A stretch of 64,000 nt of DNA from Blastocladiella emersonii ATCC 22665. Taxonomy: Eukaryota; Blastocladiomycota; Blastocladiomycetes; Blastocladiales; Blastocladiaceae. The notes beneath the pieces are model-generated. The model was not told where the DNA came from, ran no database searches, and saw nothing but the letters and a program-made list of their open reading frames with translations. A program made the position numbers and the translations under genes. How positions within the stretch are numbered: position 1 is the stretch's first letter; each line of letters starts with the position of its first letter. Shown in pieces: positions 52,545 to 62,934 of the stretch. Location of the stretch: contig JANHCV010000009.1 of the NCBI GenBank assembly GCA_025594325.1, positions 682,001-746,000 of the forward strand, written 5' to 3'.

Positions 52545-53330
52545 CCGGCGGCTCAGGGCGGTGGTGGGACCGCGCCTGGGACTGCACCGACTCCCGCCGA
52601 TCCCGCGTCCTGTCACTGTTTGCGGACCCGCTGCTTGGCTCCACGGCGTTTGTCAACCCAGGCGTGCGTGCGAACCTCATCTGCCGCGTGCGACAGGACC
52701 ACGGGTCGTCCCGCGCCCAGGATTCAGTTTGACGCAGGCGAAGCCCACAATGGCCGCGCAGCGACAGGGGAGGGGGGGTCCAGGGGGGAGGGTCTCCCTC
52801 CCCCCGGCTCTCAGAGAAGGGCCAGGTTGCCTTTCCATGAGAAGCGCTAGGTCGGCCGATTTCGAAGCATTCCGGTGCCGTGTGCACGTCGCGCGAGCTG
52901 GACGGCGACAACCTTCGCATGCTCAAGGCGGCGGACGCTCTCAAGGGTGCGACGCACGAGTGCGAGACGCCCCCGCAACTCGGTGGAAAGGCGGTGTCTG
53001 TGATTGTGCAGAATGTCGATTGCTGCTTCATGCGTGTTATTGGAGAGGAACAACGCTCAGGACGACGTCGCGCGATACAAATCACGTAGAAGATCTGTCG
53101 CGCAAACACGGACTGTGGTGAAGAACGGAGAGTTCATGTCTTTAGCTTCGTGAGGCGTTTCCACAGGCGGCCTGCGGCCGGCCACGGAGCTGCTAGTCGG
53201 TCGGCCCAGGAACGGAACGAGGCGCGATGAGGTCGCGCTGCGCCACATGTTTCCGGCGATGGGATTGGCAGGGCTCGTAACCATCGCGCTCAAGTCCGAT
53301 GAAGCCGAGCCTGATCAGTCGATGGATCAC
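52545..53330 (+). pseudogene. Coding-like fragments of an unidentified gene
   Basis: Three plus-strand stretches have protein character in different frames: about 52550-52735 ('WWDRAWDCTDSRRSRVLSLF', 'GSTAFVNPGVRANLICRV', then a stop), 52880-53050 ('LKAADALKGATHECETPPQL', 'SVIVQNVDCCFMRVIGEE') and about 53225-53330 ('MFPAMGLAGLVTIALKSDEA'). I find no start codon, no clean introns linking them and no family. Either this is a decayed gene or an unusual gene whose splicing I cannot see. It sits between the RGS stop and the convergent HMG-box stop. Confidence 0.35.
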
Positions 53331-53397
53331 CGATGCAGTGGATCAAACAAACAAACTTTGTATATTCCACTACTGTACACGGCAGGTGGAGCTCAGC

Positions 53398-55058
53398 TCA
53401 CACCGCCTGCGGCTGCGCCTGCTGCTGGTGCTCAGCAACGACGCCAGGAGCGGCGGACGACGTCGAAGACGAAGGCGTCGGCCCCGCGCTCTCGCCGCTG
53501 GCGGTCGCAGCGGGTGCGGCGGACCGGCTGCGCTCGCCGCGCGGCGAGGCCACAGCGGACGCGGTCGCGGAACTCGGCGCGGACGACGATGACGTGCTGG
53601 GCTGCATCGACGCACCCTCGCCCTCGGCCGCCTCACCGTCCGCAGCCGCCGTCGCCGCGAGCGCCTTCGCCGTCCGATTCACGACGAAGGGCCTTCCGGA
53701 GAGCGCGGCGGCAGCCTCGAACTCGGTGAGGTACGCCTGGTAGGTTCGGAATGGCTGGGTGTTGCGGTACGCGCCGAGCTGGGCGTGGTACTCGTTCTTG
53801 GCGCGGGCCGCGTCCTCCTCGCGGCGGCGCTTCTCGGCGGGGGGCATGGCCTTCCACCGGTCGCCGACGATCTTGGCGAGCTCCGAGAAGGTCAGCTGCA
53901 GGTCGCGCAGCTCGGCGCGCACCTGGTTCGCGTACACGACGTACGCCGACTGCGGTTTCGCCGGCTCGTTCGGGTCGGGTTTCGGGTGACGGCGGTACTT
54001 GCGCTTGCCGAGCGACGACGAGGAGGAGGTGGAGGCGGAGACGGCGGGCTCGGCGGTGCCCGGGTCGGCCGCCGTGGCCGCGGCCGGGAGCGCGTCCTCG
54101 TCGGCAGGCACCGCAGCTGCGGCATCGGCGCGTCCCGTCGTCGGCGCGAGCGCGGGGCCCGAGCTGGACCGCGCCGGCGCGGTCGCCGGTCGACGCGGCG
54201 TCGTCTCAGCCGACGGCGACATGATGCCCGGGGACACGGGTCCCGGCTCGGTCGCGGCCGACACGGGCTCGGGGATCTCGCACAGCTCCTGCGCGTGCTC
54301 GGGCGCACGGTCCACGTCCGTGACCGAGTCCACCACCGCCGCCGTCTCGACCTCGGGCTGCGGCGGAACCGGAACCGGACCCGCCGCCACCGCGGCCGCC
54401 GTGGCCGCGTCCGCCTTCTCCTTGCGCCGGCGCGCCATCGACTTCATGGGCCCGCGCGACGCGGGGACCGGGGGCGGGACAATCGGTCCACCCGCGGCCT
54501 TGTCGGCCTCCGCCGCCGCCTCGGCTGCCGCCGCTGCCGCCGCACGCCTCTCCGGGATCTCCTCCCAGTCGCTCTTTTCGGTCTGCGCCGGGTCCGCCGC
54601 GACAGGCCGCAGCGTGCGTCCCCCGGGCCGCCGGATCGGCGGGAACTTGGCGGCGGCAGCGGCGACCGTGGGTTCGCGCCGCGGGCGTTTCGCGGGCCGG
54701 TCGGTGGGGGCGGCGGGGAGGTCGGCGGGGAGGGGGACTTTGCGGCGCCGCGGCGCGGGCGGGGCCGGGTCTTGCGCGGGTTCTTCGGCCGCCGCGGACG
54801 CAGCTGCGGGGTTCGCGGGCGGCGGCGGGGAGATGGGCGCGGGCGGCGGCGGCGGCGAGCGGTCGAGGTCGTCGTCGGCGTGGCGGGGTGCCGCGGCGCC
54901 GGTGGCGGATGCCGAACCCGGGCGCGGCGGCGACAGGTCGTCATTGCCGCCCATGCCGGGGAGCGGCGGGGCGAGGTGATCGACGTCCATGGGCGAGGTG
55001 CGCAGGTCGAAGGGCTGAGCGGCGGCGGCGGCGGCGGGCGACGCGTAGCCCGAGCGCG

Positions 55059-55089
<31 letters not shown>

Positions 55090-56936
55090 CGACGACGACG
55101 GGTGTCCGTGCGACGGCGGTGCGCGGTGGTACGGGTGGTGCCGGTGATGCGGGTACGCCGCCGGGTCGCCGGGGTAGTACTTCCCAGCCGCCGCCGCCAC
55201 TGCGGCCGAGGACGCGCCTGTGCTGCTGCCGCCCTGCTGTGGCGGCGGAGGCGGGCCGCTCGAGCCGTACGGCGGGTACGCGCCGGGGGCTGTGTAGCCC
55301 GGGTACCGCGGCGCGCCGCGCGGCGGGGGCGGGGCGGCGGTCGGAGGCGGCGGCGGGGCGCCGTAGTGCGGGTACTGCGCGTGTTGCGGCGGGTACTGGT
55401 GGTGCGGGTGGTAGTGCGATGGGGGCGGGTACTGGTGCGCGTGCGGGTGGGAGTGGGCGTGGGGCGGAGGTGGGGGCGGAGGGTAGTGGCCGTGGCTGCC
55501 GTAGTAGTACGAGGCGGAGGCGGACGAGGGGCCGTACGCGTCGTCGTAGCCTGGGCCTGGTAGGGCAGTGCGCGTGAGTGAGTGGACACGGTTCCGGTCG
55601 GATCGGACGCGCGAAAAGACGTACCGGCAGCGTAGCGCGAGTACGCCGAGTGCGGGGGCGGCTGCGGCGGGTACTCTGCCGACCCGCGGCGCGCCGACGC
55701 AGCGGCCGCGGCGGAACCCGTCGCCGCAGACCGATCGTAGCCGTACGCCTCGTGGCGCGCTGGAGACGCTGGCGCAGCGCCGGGCGCAACGGTTCCCGTG
55801 GCCGACGGCCCGCGCGGCGGCATGCTCGGCTTCGGGCCCGCGGGCGACGGCGGACGGTGGCGCGGCTCGTCGGGTTGCGCGATGGGCGACTCGCGCGACG
55901 ACACGTCGCGGCGGTGCGCAGCGGGTGGCGCGTCGGGCTCGGGGCCCGGGTACGCCGGTGGCGGGGCGCCGCCCGCGGTCGTCACGCTGCCGTTACCGGT
56001 CCCGCGGTAGCCCTGCTGCTGCGACTGCTGGTAGTAGTAGCTGCTGGCGCCCGCGCGGTCGTAGTAGCCCGGGTACCCGGCGGCCGAAGGCGCCGGCGGC
56101 GGTGGCGGCGCGTGTGGGTGGGATGGGTAACGATAGTGGTGGTGGTGCGAGGACGGGGGCGGCCGGGAAGCACCCGCAGGAGGACCACCTGCGGCCGCAG
56201 CAGTGCGGTAACCGTTGGACTTGAGGTCGGACGACAACGGGCTCGGATCAGCGCCGTCGTCAGCGCTGCCATCACGATCCGCAGGCGCTGCCACGGCGCC
56301 GTTCTCGGGCGCATCGGGATCGGGCCACGGGCCGGGGTACGCGGCGGGAGGCGCGCCGCCGCCGCCGCCCGGCTGGGCCACGGGCCGCGTGGCCGGTGGG
56401 GGTTTGCGCGCCAGGGCCGATTCCGGTGCATGGCGCGCGGCGTACTGGTACTGGTGCTGGTGCTGGTGCTGGTAGTAGGCGGCGTGCTGCTGCTGCTGCG
56501 ACGGCGGCTGCGGGGCCGGTGCCTGCGCCGACGGGTGGTGGCCGTGTGCGCGAGGCGCGTGCTGCGGGTGATGATGATGGTGGTGATGATGGGCGGCAGC
56601 GGGCGGCGGCTGCTGCGAGGCCGGGTTGACCGCGCTCGGGCGGCGCTGGTGCGCGTCGGGCGCGGGCGGGTAGCCGTACGGCGCGCTGCTGGCTGTGGGC
56701 GGAGGGCCGGCGGTAGCTGCGCCCGAGGGCTGCGCGGCGGGATGGCGGTAGCCTTGGCCGTGGTGGTACTGCTGCGCGTGCGCTTGCGCGTGAGCGTGCT
56801 GCTGCTGCTGCGAGGGCGGGTAGGCAGCGTGGGGGTGGTGGTGCGAAAGGGGCGGGTACGCGGTGCCCGCGCGCGCGGTGGCGCGGTCGCCCGGCGGGGG
56901 CTGGTGATGATGGTGCTGATGGTGGTGGTGCGACAT
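53398..56936 (-). CDS. HMG-box protein with long Gln/His/Pro-rich N-terminus
   Basis: Exons on the minus strand: 56936-55625 and 55556-53398; intron GTACGT...ACCAG; 1156 aa. The frame is open a further about 150 nt upstream without ATG, so a short 5' exon may be missing. The first 750 residues are low complexity: His runs ('HHHHHHHH'), Tyr/Gln/Pro repeats and a Q10 tract. One HMG box lies near residues 955-1035 ('PAKPQSAYVVYANQVRAEL', 'LAKIVGDRWKAMPPAEKRRR'), followed by a short conserved-looking 'FRTYQAYLTEFEAAAAL'. A single box with 'AYVVY' spacing suggests a TOX/HMGB-type chromatin or transcription factor rather than a sex-determining MATA_HMG. Target genes unknown. Confidence 0.8.
55057..55089. 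repeat. CTG trinucleotide run encoding poly-Gln
   Basis: Eleven CTG/TTG triplets on the plus strand, read as a Gln tract in the HMG-box protein. Confidence 0.85.
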
Positions 56937-59623
56937 GCCGCGCTGCGACTGGTGGTGATAGCTGTCGTTCTCGGAGGTGCCGTTGTGGAGCTGCGGGTGA
57001 GCCTGCGACGCGTGGTGGTGGTGGCGGTCGACGGGCGAGCGCGCAAGGTGGTGATCGGGATGGCCAGACTGTGGCGCGCGCGTTGCAGCGAGTTAGCGAT
57101 GCGGTTTGTGCGTCAGGGGGGCGGCGTGCATGGGGGGTGGGCGGAAGCGGAGAGAGAGGGAGCGAACGGGGCGGCGCGTCCCCGAAGCGAGTGGGCAATT
57201 TTTGCGGGTCGCCGCCTTTCCGCTCCAACGTGGCGCACGCACGCGCTCACGGCTCGCCGCCCGCGCCGCGCCGCCACCACGCACGCGTCTCGCGCCGGGC
57301 TGGGCGCGCGGTCGGTCGACGCGAGCTCCGGGACGTGGCGTGTGTTGACGACGGTGACGCGTGCGCTCACGCGTGTCGTCCAGCGCGTCTCCCGCCGCGC
57401 CTGCGACTTGGTCGCCGACCGGGGTGGGCGGCGAGCAGCGACCGGGACAGCACGCGCGAGAACGAGATTTTCGCCGACCACGTGAGGCGCGCGCACGCGC
57501 GGGAAACCTCAATTCGTGGCGGACGACGGGTCGGGGGCGGGCGAGGATCGGAACCGACGCGCGCGGTGCGGACACGGCGCGCGGCAGCGATCGCGGCGCG
57601 CCGGACGGGGTGCGGACACGCGTCGCGCCGCGCCGCCGTGCGGGTCAGTGGACGGGCGACAGCGACGACGACAAGGGCGAGGAGAGGGCGGAGGAGCGGG
57701 CGACGAGCAAGGACGTACAGGGGACGGTGCGTCGGATGCAGTCATACGGGCGGAGCGTTGACGTGCGCGTCGTGTGCGGGTGCGGGTGTGCTGCGGAGAG
57801 CGCTGGGCGAGCGAGCGGGCGGGGAGGGAGAGCGAGAGCGCGGGCAGCGTGCGGCGGGAGAGAGAGGATGAGAGCGGGGGAGAGAGAGCGGGTGCAGCGA
57901 AACGGGGGCCGTCGCTCGTCGCCCTGTCGCGGCCGCATCTCCCAGTCCCGCTCACTTGTGGGGTGCGTCCTCGCCGCGCCTTGGCATGGCCGTGTCTGGC
58001 GCGAGTTTGCCCACCCCGCTCCCCGTTTCCCTGTCGGCCCCGACGCCGCGTTCCGCGGCCACGGCCATGGCCACGCCGCCCGACTGCGCACGGCCGCGGT
58101 GGCTGCGTGCGCCGCCGAAGCGGGCCGGCCGGCCGAGACCGGGCCAAACGCGACCGACCGGCTGCGCACGAGATCACAGGGCGACGAGTGCTGCGCAGCG
58201 CACCGGGTGCAGAACACGGAGAACGGGGACCGGAGGGGAGGCGAGGGGAGGCGAGGGGCACGTGCGGCGGGCATCTCCCCGCTCGCCGACCCGCATCGCC
58301 GGCCGCGTCCGTCCACCCCTGCCGAGTCCCCACTCATCGCCGCGGCCGGCAGGGGGCGACCCGAGGCGTGGGTGATCACGGTCGCGATGCCCACCGTCGT
58401 CCGTCAACGGGCGCCATGGGAACAGATCTCAAGGGACGGCGCTCGCCGCGTCACCATCCGCTCGGCCGACGGATGAATGAAGGGACGGTCACGCGCGTCA
58501 ACCCCCTCCTCCGCGTCGGCGCCATCTCCTGCATGCGAAACTCGGTGCCCTTGTTCGCGAGGCCTGGTCCCCCGCCACGTCACGCGGCTCACTGGCGCCC
58601 GCGGCGTGGGGGACCGGACGCGACTCGACGGTCCGCGCCCAGAGCCGCGTTTCCGCATCGCGTCTCCCGCATCGGTTCGCGCCGCACTCGTTCTGCTCTC
58701 CTCCCCTGTCTCCTTGTCGTAGGGCGGATGCCTGCCTGGATGCCTGCCCAGCTGCCGGCCGGCCGGGGGTGTCCGGTCGCGGGGCACGGCCCGAGGCGGC
58801 GAATCCAGGCGCGCGGTTCCGGGCGCGCGTCGCGTGTCGTTTCGCCCCCCGATCGCTGCGCCTCCGCCACTACCTCTCGCCGCCCCCTGGCCGCCACCGG
58901 CCGCCCAGTCTGCCCCCCTGCCCCGATCTCTCCCCCTCCCTCGGCTATCTCCGATGCCCGATGCTGGCCGCCGTGCATCGCAGCTGCGATGGCTCGCCCT
59001 TGTCCGGTGCGTTGGGGAAGGTTCCTGCGCTTTGCACAGGCGCGCGGCGCCACGCGCTCCGCGCCCGCCCTCCTCCCGACGCCGTCCCGCTTTCCGCTGT
59101 CCCGTCGGCTCGGGAGAATTTATTTGCGGCCGCCTTCTCTTGTTCTTGCGTCGGCGCCATGGAGAAAGGTCGCGCTCGCGATCGCACTGATCGTCCACGA
59201 CCTCGGGCTGTCTCCCGTCTCTTGACCGACTTCCGCTGCTCGCGCTGCGCCTCTTGACCGACGCCGACAACCCCACTCGGCCGCTCACGCTCTCCCGCGG
59301 CGCACCGTTGTTGCCGCTTCTCTCACCCGCTCCATCGTCTGCGACTCGCCTGCGACTCGCCGACCGTGCTCTCTCCCGCCTGCCCGCCCGCCCGCTACTC
59401 GGCGTCCGTGCTCTCCTTTCCACTCTCGCGCCGCCCTCTCCTTGCCAACGACGATCTCGCTCTCCCGACCCTCGACCATCCACGCGCAGACCTGAACCTC
59501 GCACGAGCCATGACGCACGCTCACCGCGGCCCGCGGCCCGCGCCCCACGCCCCGCCCACGCAATAAGGAAGCAAACCGTACCAGACCGGCACTCTCACGT
59601 GTATCACCCACCAACCCCGCTTC
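56937..59623. other. 2.7 kb GC-rich region without a convincing gene
   Basis: It lies between the HMG-box start (minus) and the SHMT stop (minus). Many long frames occur on both strands, but they are Arg/Ala/Gly/Ser shadows of base composition, mutually overlapping and with no domain or intron pattern. GAGAGA purine tracts (57800-57900) and ACGCG words (57285-57400) are present. It may hold long regulatory sequence or an untranslated RNA. Confidence 0.4.
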
Positions 59624-61138
59624 CTACTCGCGGAACACCATCTCGTCCTCGGAGAACCCGACCGTGGGGAACGCGCGCGCAAACTGGCGCACCTCCTCGC
59701 GGAGCTTTCCGATCGCGGGGAACTTGGCGGCAACGTCGGCGTGCGAGCCGTCGACGGCGGCCTTGAAGTCCTTGAGCTTCTTGCCCGTCGGGATCGACTT
59801 GGCGACGTCCGTGGCCACATGCACGGCGCGGTCAATGAACTTGGCCACCTCCACGAAATCCTTCTCGGTGGCGCCGCGCGTCGTCATGGCGGGGGTACCC
59901 ATCCGCAGGCCGCCGGGGATCAGGGCCGAGGTATCGCCGGGGACCGTGTTCTTGTTGGTGGCGACGTTGGCGAGCTCGAGGATGCGCTCGACGCGGGCGC
60001 CGTCGATGCCCTTGGGCTTGAGGTTGAGGAGGAGCAGGTGGTTGTCGGTGCCGCCCGACACGAGGTCGTAGCCGTGGTCGAGGAACGCGCGCGCAAACGC
60101 CTGGTTGTTGCGGAGCACCTGCGCCGAGTACGCCTTGAACTCCGGGGTGCGCGTCTGCGCGAGGGCCACGGCGAGCGCCGTGATCGTGTGGTTGTGCGGC
60201 CCACCCTGGTGGCCCGGGAACACGGACGCGTTGATCGGGTTCTGCAGGTCGTACATGACCGGGTTGCCCTTCTTGTCGGTGCCGCGCTGGCCCTTGCGGA
60301 AGAAGATGATGGCGCCGCGCGGGCCGCGGAGCGACTTGTGCGTGGTGGTGGTGACGATGTCGGCGTGGTCAAAGGGGGACGGCAGGTCGCCCGCGGCCAC
60401 GAACCCGGAAATGTGCGCCATGTCGGCGAGCAGGTACGCGCCGACCTTGTCGGCGATCTTGCGCATGCGCGCGTAGTCGTAGTTGCGCGCGTACGCGGAC
60501 GCGCCGGCGATCAGGATCTTGGGCCGGTACAGCGCCGCGTTCTTCTCGAGCGTGTCGTAGTCGATGAACCCGGTCTTCTCGTCGAGGCGGTACGGGAACG
60601 TCTCAAAGTACGCCGAGACGGCCGAGATCTTCTTGGTGTCGGTCTGGTACCCGTGCGACAGGTGGCCACCGTGCGGGAGGTCGAGCCCCATGATGCGGTC
60701 GTGCGGCTTGAGCAGCGCGTAGTAGACGTACAGGTTGGCGGGCGCGCCCGAAAGCGCCTGCACGTTGCACCCCCACTTGGCCGGGTCGAGCCCGAACGCC
60801 TCGAGCGCGCGCTGCTGGCACAGCGACTCGGCCGCGTCAATGAACTCGTTGCCGCCGTAGTACCGCGCGCCCGGGTACCCCTCGCTGTACTTGTTCTGCA
60901 TCACGGAACCGAGCGCCTCCATGACCGACCGCGACGTGAAGTTCTCGGACGGGATCAGGTCAATGCTCTCGCGCTGCCGCTGCTTCTCCTGCTCGATGAT
61001 CCGGTGCACCGCCGGGTCCACGTCGGCCAGGTGCCGGTTCAGCAGCGCCACCTGCGCCTTGCCGTCGAACGCCGGCGCCGACGCCAGCGTGCGGCGCGAC
61101 GCGGCGCGCGCCGCGAGAGTTGAGGTGGTGCGGAGCAT
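59624..61138 (-). CDS. SHMT2: Serine hydroxymethyltransferase, mitochondrial form
   Basis: 504 aa, intronless. It is PLP-dependent and converts serine plus THF to glycine plus 5,10-methylene-THF. The N-terminus '[19 protein letters not shown]' is a mitochondrial presequence. SHMT landmarks: '[12 protein letters not shown]', '[20 protein letters not shown]', '[19 protein letters not shown]', '[14 protein letters not shown]', '[15 protein letters not shown]', the PLP-lysine motif '[13 protein letters not shown]' (Lys near residue 268), '[20 protein letters not shown]' and '[15 protein letters not shown]'. Length and motifs are complete, so it should be active. It is divergent from the RFC gene. 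Confidence 0.96.
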   Translation of the reverse strand: MLRTTSTLAARAASRRTLASAPAFDGKAQVALLNRHLADVDPAVHRIIEQEKQRQRESIDLIPSENFTSRSVMEALGSVMQNKYSEGYPGARYYGGNEFIDAAESLCQQRALEAFGLDPAKWGCNVQALSGAPANLYVYYALLKPHDRIMGLDLPHGGHLSHGYQTDTKKISAVSAYFETFPYRLDEKTGFIDYDTLEKNAALYRPKILIAGASAYARNYDYARMRKIADKVGAYLLADMAHISGFVAAGDLPSPFDHADIVTTTTHKSLRGPRGAIIFFRKGQRGTDKKGNPVMYDLQNPINASVFPGHQGGPHNHTITALAVALAQTRTPEFKAYSAQVLRNNQAFARAFLDHGYDLVSGGTDNHLLLLNLKPKGIDGARVERILELANVATNKNTVPGDTSALIPGGLRMGTPAMTTRGATEKDFVEVAKFIDRAVHVATDVAKSIPTGKKLKDFKAAVDGSHADVAAKFPAIGKLREEVRQFARAFPTVGFSEDEMVFRE

Positions 61139-61505
61139 TCTACTGCGCGACGTGGCCGCGTTAGGCGCTCATCTCCGCGAGTCGGCGCGTGGGTGTTGAT
61201 GCATACATGGAAGTGTGTGTGATTCTGGCGAGCTCAGCGTCCAGCGAGGAGAGAGCAGGAGAGCGCGAGCGGGCGGCGCGGTCAAGGTTGGGGGGTGGTG
61301 GCAACGGCCGCACCGCCGGCCCGGTTCTCGCCGCCGCCCGCGACCGCGCGCGCGCGCACGTGGCGTCTCGCAGGCGAACGCGTCCCGTTCAGCCCCGCGT
61401 GACGCCGCGTGCGCTGCCGCCGTCGTTCGCTTCGCTCGGCCCGTCGAGTCACCGCACCTCCGTCCCGCTCCCTCCGCTCTCAACCAACCACCACGACCCC
61501 CTGCA
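61139..61505. promoter_or_regulatory. Divergent promoter, SHMT and RFC subunit
   Basis: 367 bp between two divergent start codons. It contains a CG-dinucleotide run and CACGTG-like GCACGTGGC at about 61357, and ACGCGT at 61378-61383. SHMT makes one-carbon units for thymidylate, so joint S-phase control of both genes is an attractive but untested idea. Confidence 0.45.
61378..61383. promoter_or_regulatory. MCB-like box ACGCGT upstream of the RFC gene
   Basis: 123-128 bp upstream of the RFC start; see the similar site upstream of MCM3. Confidence 0.4.
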
Positions 61506-62886
61506 ATGGACTCGCCGCACAACTCGGACTCGGACGCTGACCGCATGGACGTGGACGACGTCGCGCCCGACGCGCGCCAGCCGTCGATCGCGGCCGCGTT
61601 CGCCGGCAAGGGCAAGGGGAAGGGCAAGGCGACCGCGAAGCCGTCTTCCGCGCTGCCCGTCCCGCCGCCGTCGTCGACGTCCGTGCTCTCGGCGCCCGGC
61701 GCGGCGCGCAAGCAGCACGACCCCGAGAACCTGCCGTGGGTCGAAAAGTACCGCCCCGTGTCGCTCGACGACCTCGTGTCGCACAAGGAGATCACGGCGA
61801 CGAGTACGGTCTCCCGCTGTCCTCTTCTCCCCACCCCCGCTGACGACCCCAAACAGTCACCAAGTTCATTGACGAGCGCAAGCTCCCGCACCTGCTCTTC
61901 TACGGGCCGCCCGGGACCGGCAAGACGAGCACCATTATGGCGTGCGCGCGCCGCCTGTACGGCCCGCAGTACAAGAGCATGATCCTCGAGCTCAACGCGT
62001 CCGACGACCGCGGCATCGACGTGGTCCGCGAGCAGATCAAGAATTTCGCGTCCACCCGCAAGATCTTCAGCTCCGGGTTCAAGCTGATCGTCCTCGACGA
62101 GGCCGACGCCATGACGCAGCCCGCCCAGGCCGCGCTTCGTCGCGGTACGCTCTTCACTCGATGCTCGCGTTCGACCAGATCTGACTCGCGCCCCCGTAGT
62201 CATCGAAAAGTACACGCGCAACGTGCGCTTCTGCATCATCTGCAACTACGTGTCCAAGATCATCCCGGCCGTCCAGTCGCGGTGCACCCGGTTCCGCTTC
62301 AACCCGCTCGAGCACGACCAGATCGCCGACCGCCTGCGCCACATCGCGTCCGCCGAGAGCGTCGAGCTGACCGACGACGGCATGCAGGGCCTCCTGCGCC
62401 TGTCGGGCGGCGACATGCGCCGCGCCGTCAACGTCCTCCAGTCCGCGCACGCCGCGTTTGGCGTGGTTGATGAGAACGCTGTCTACACGACCACCGCCGC
62501 GCCACTGCCCAAGGACGTCGAGCGGTGTACTAACTGGCTCCTCAATGAGGAGTTTTCGGCTGCTGTGCAGCGTACGCACCCACCCGTTTCTCGTCCGCAC
62601 TTCGTTCACTCACACCCGCGACGTAGACCTCGCCACCCTCCGCACCGAGCGCGGGTACGCGCTGCAGGACCTGCTCGCCGACATGTTCAAGTTCGTGCGG
62701 TCGCTCGACATGGGCAACGCCGCCAAGCTGACGCTCTACGAGGCCATGGCCGACATCGAGTACAAGCTGTCGCAGGGGTGCAGCGACCGCATCCAGGCCG
62801 GCGCGCTCGCGGGCGCGTTCCGTCTCGCCGTCGAGCTCGCGCTCAAGGAGAGTAACAGTCAGCAGCAGCAGATTGGCGCACAATAA
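61506..62886 (+). CDS. RFC5: Replication factor C small subunit (human RFC5 / yeast Rfc3)
   Basis: Exons 61506-61803, 61857-62144, 62200-62571, 62627-62886; GTACG donors, CAG/GTAG acceptors, all in phase; 405 aa (about 50 longer than usual because of a disordered Ala/Lys-rich N-terminus). It is a clamp-loader subunit that opens PCNA. Seen: '[20 protein letters not shown]', Walker A '[10 protein letters not shown]' (Lys about 122), '[18 protein letters not shown]', Walker B '[10 protein letters not shown]', sensor and Arg-finger region '[19 protein letters not shown]', and '[20 protein letters not shown]'. The 'SHKEI' and 'FASTRKIF' wording distinguishes this subunit from RFC2 and RFC4. Confidence 0.95.
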
Positions 62887-62934
62887 ATGAGGCGTGTGGG
62901 TCTCTGATTTTTGATCACATCACAACTACTACTC

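Noticed and set aside
57774-59504. Long open frames on both strands (up to 480 codons)
   Set aside because: Arg/Ala/Ser/Gly composition of random GC-rich DNA, overlapping antisense frames, no domain, no intron pattern.
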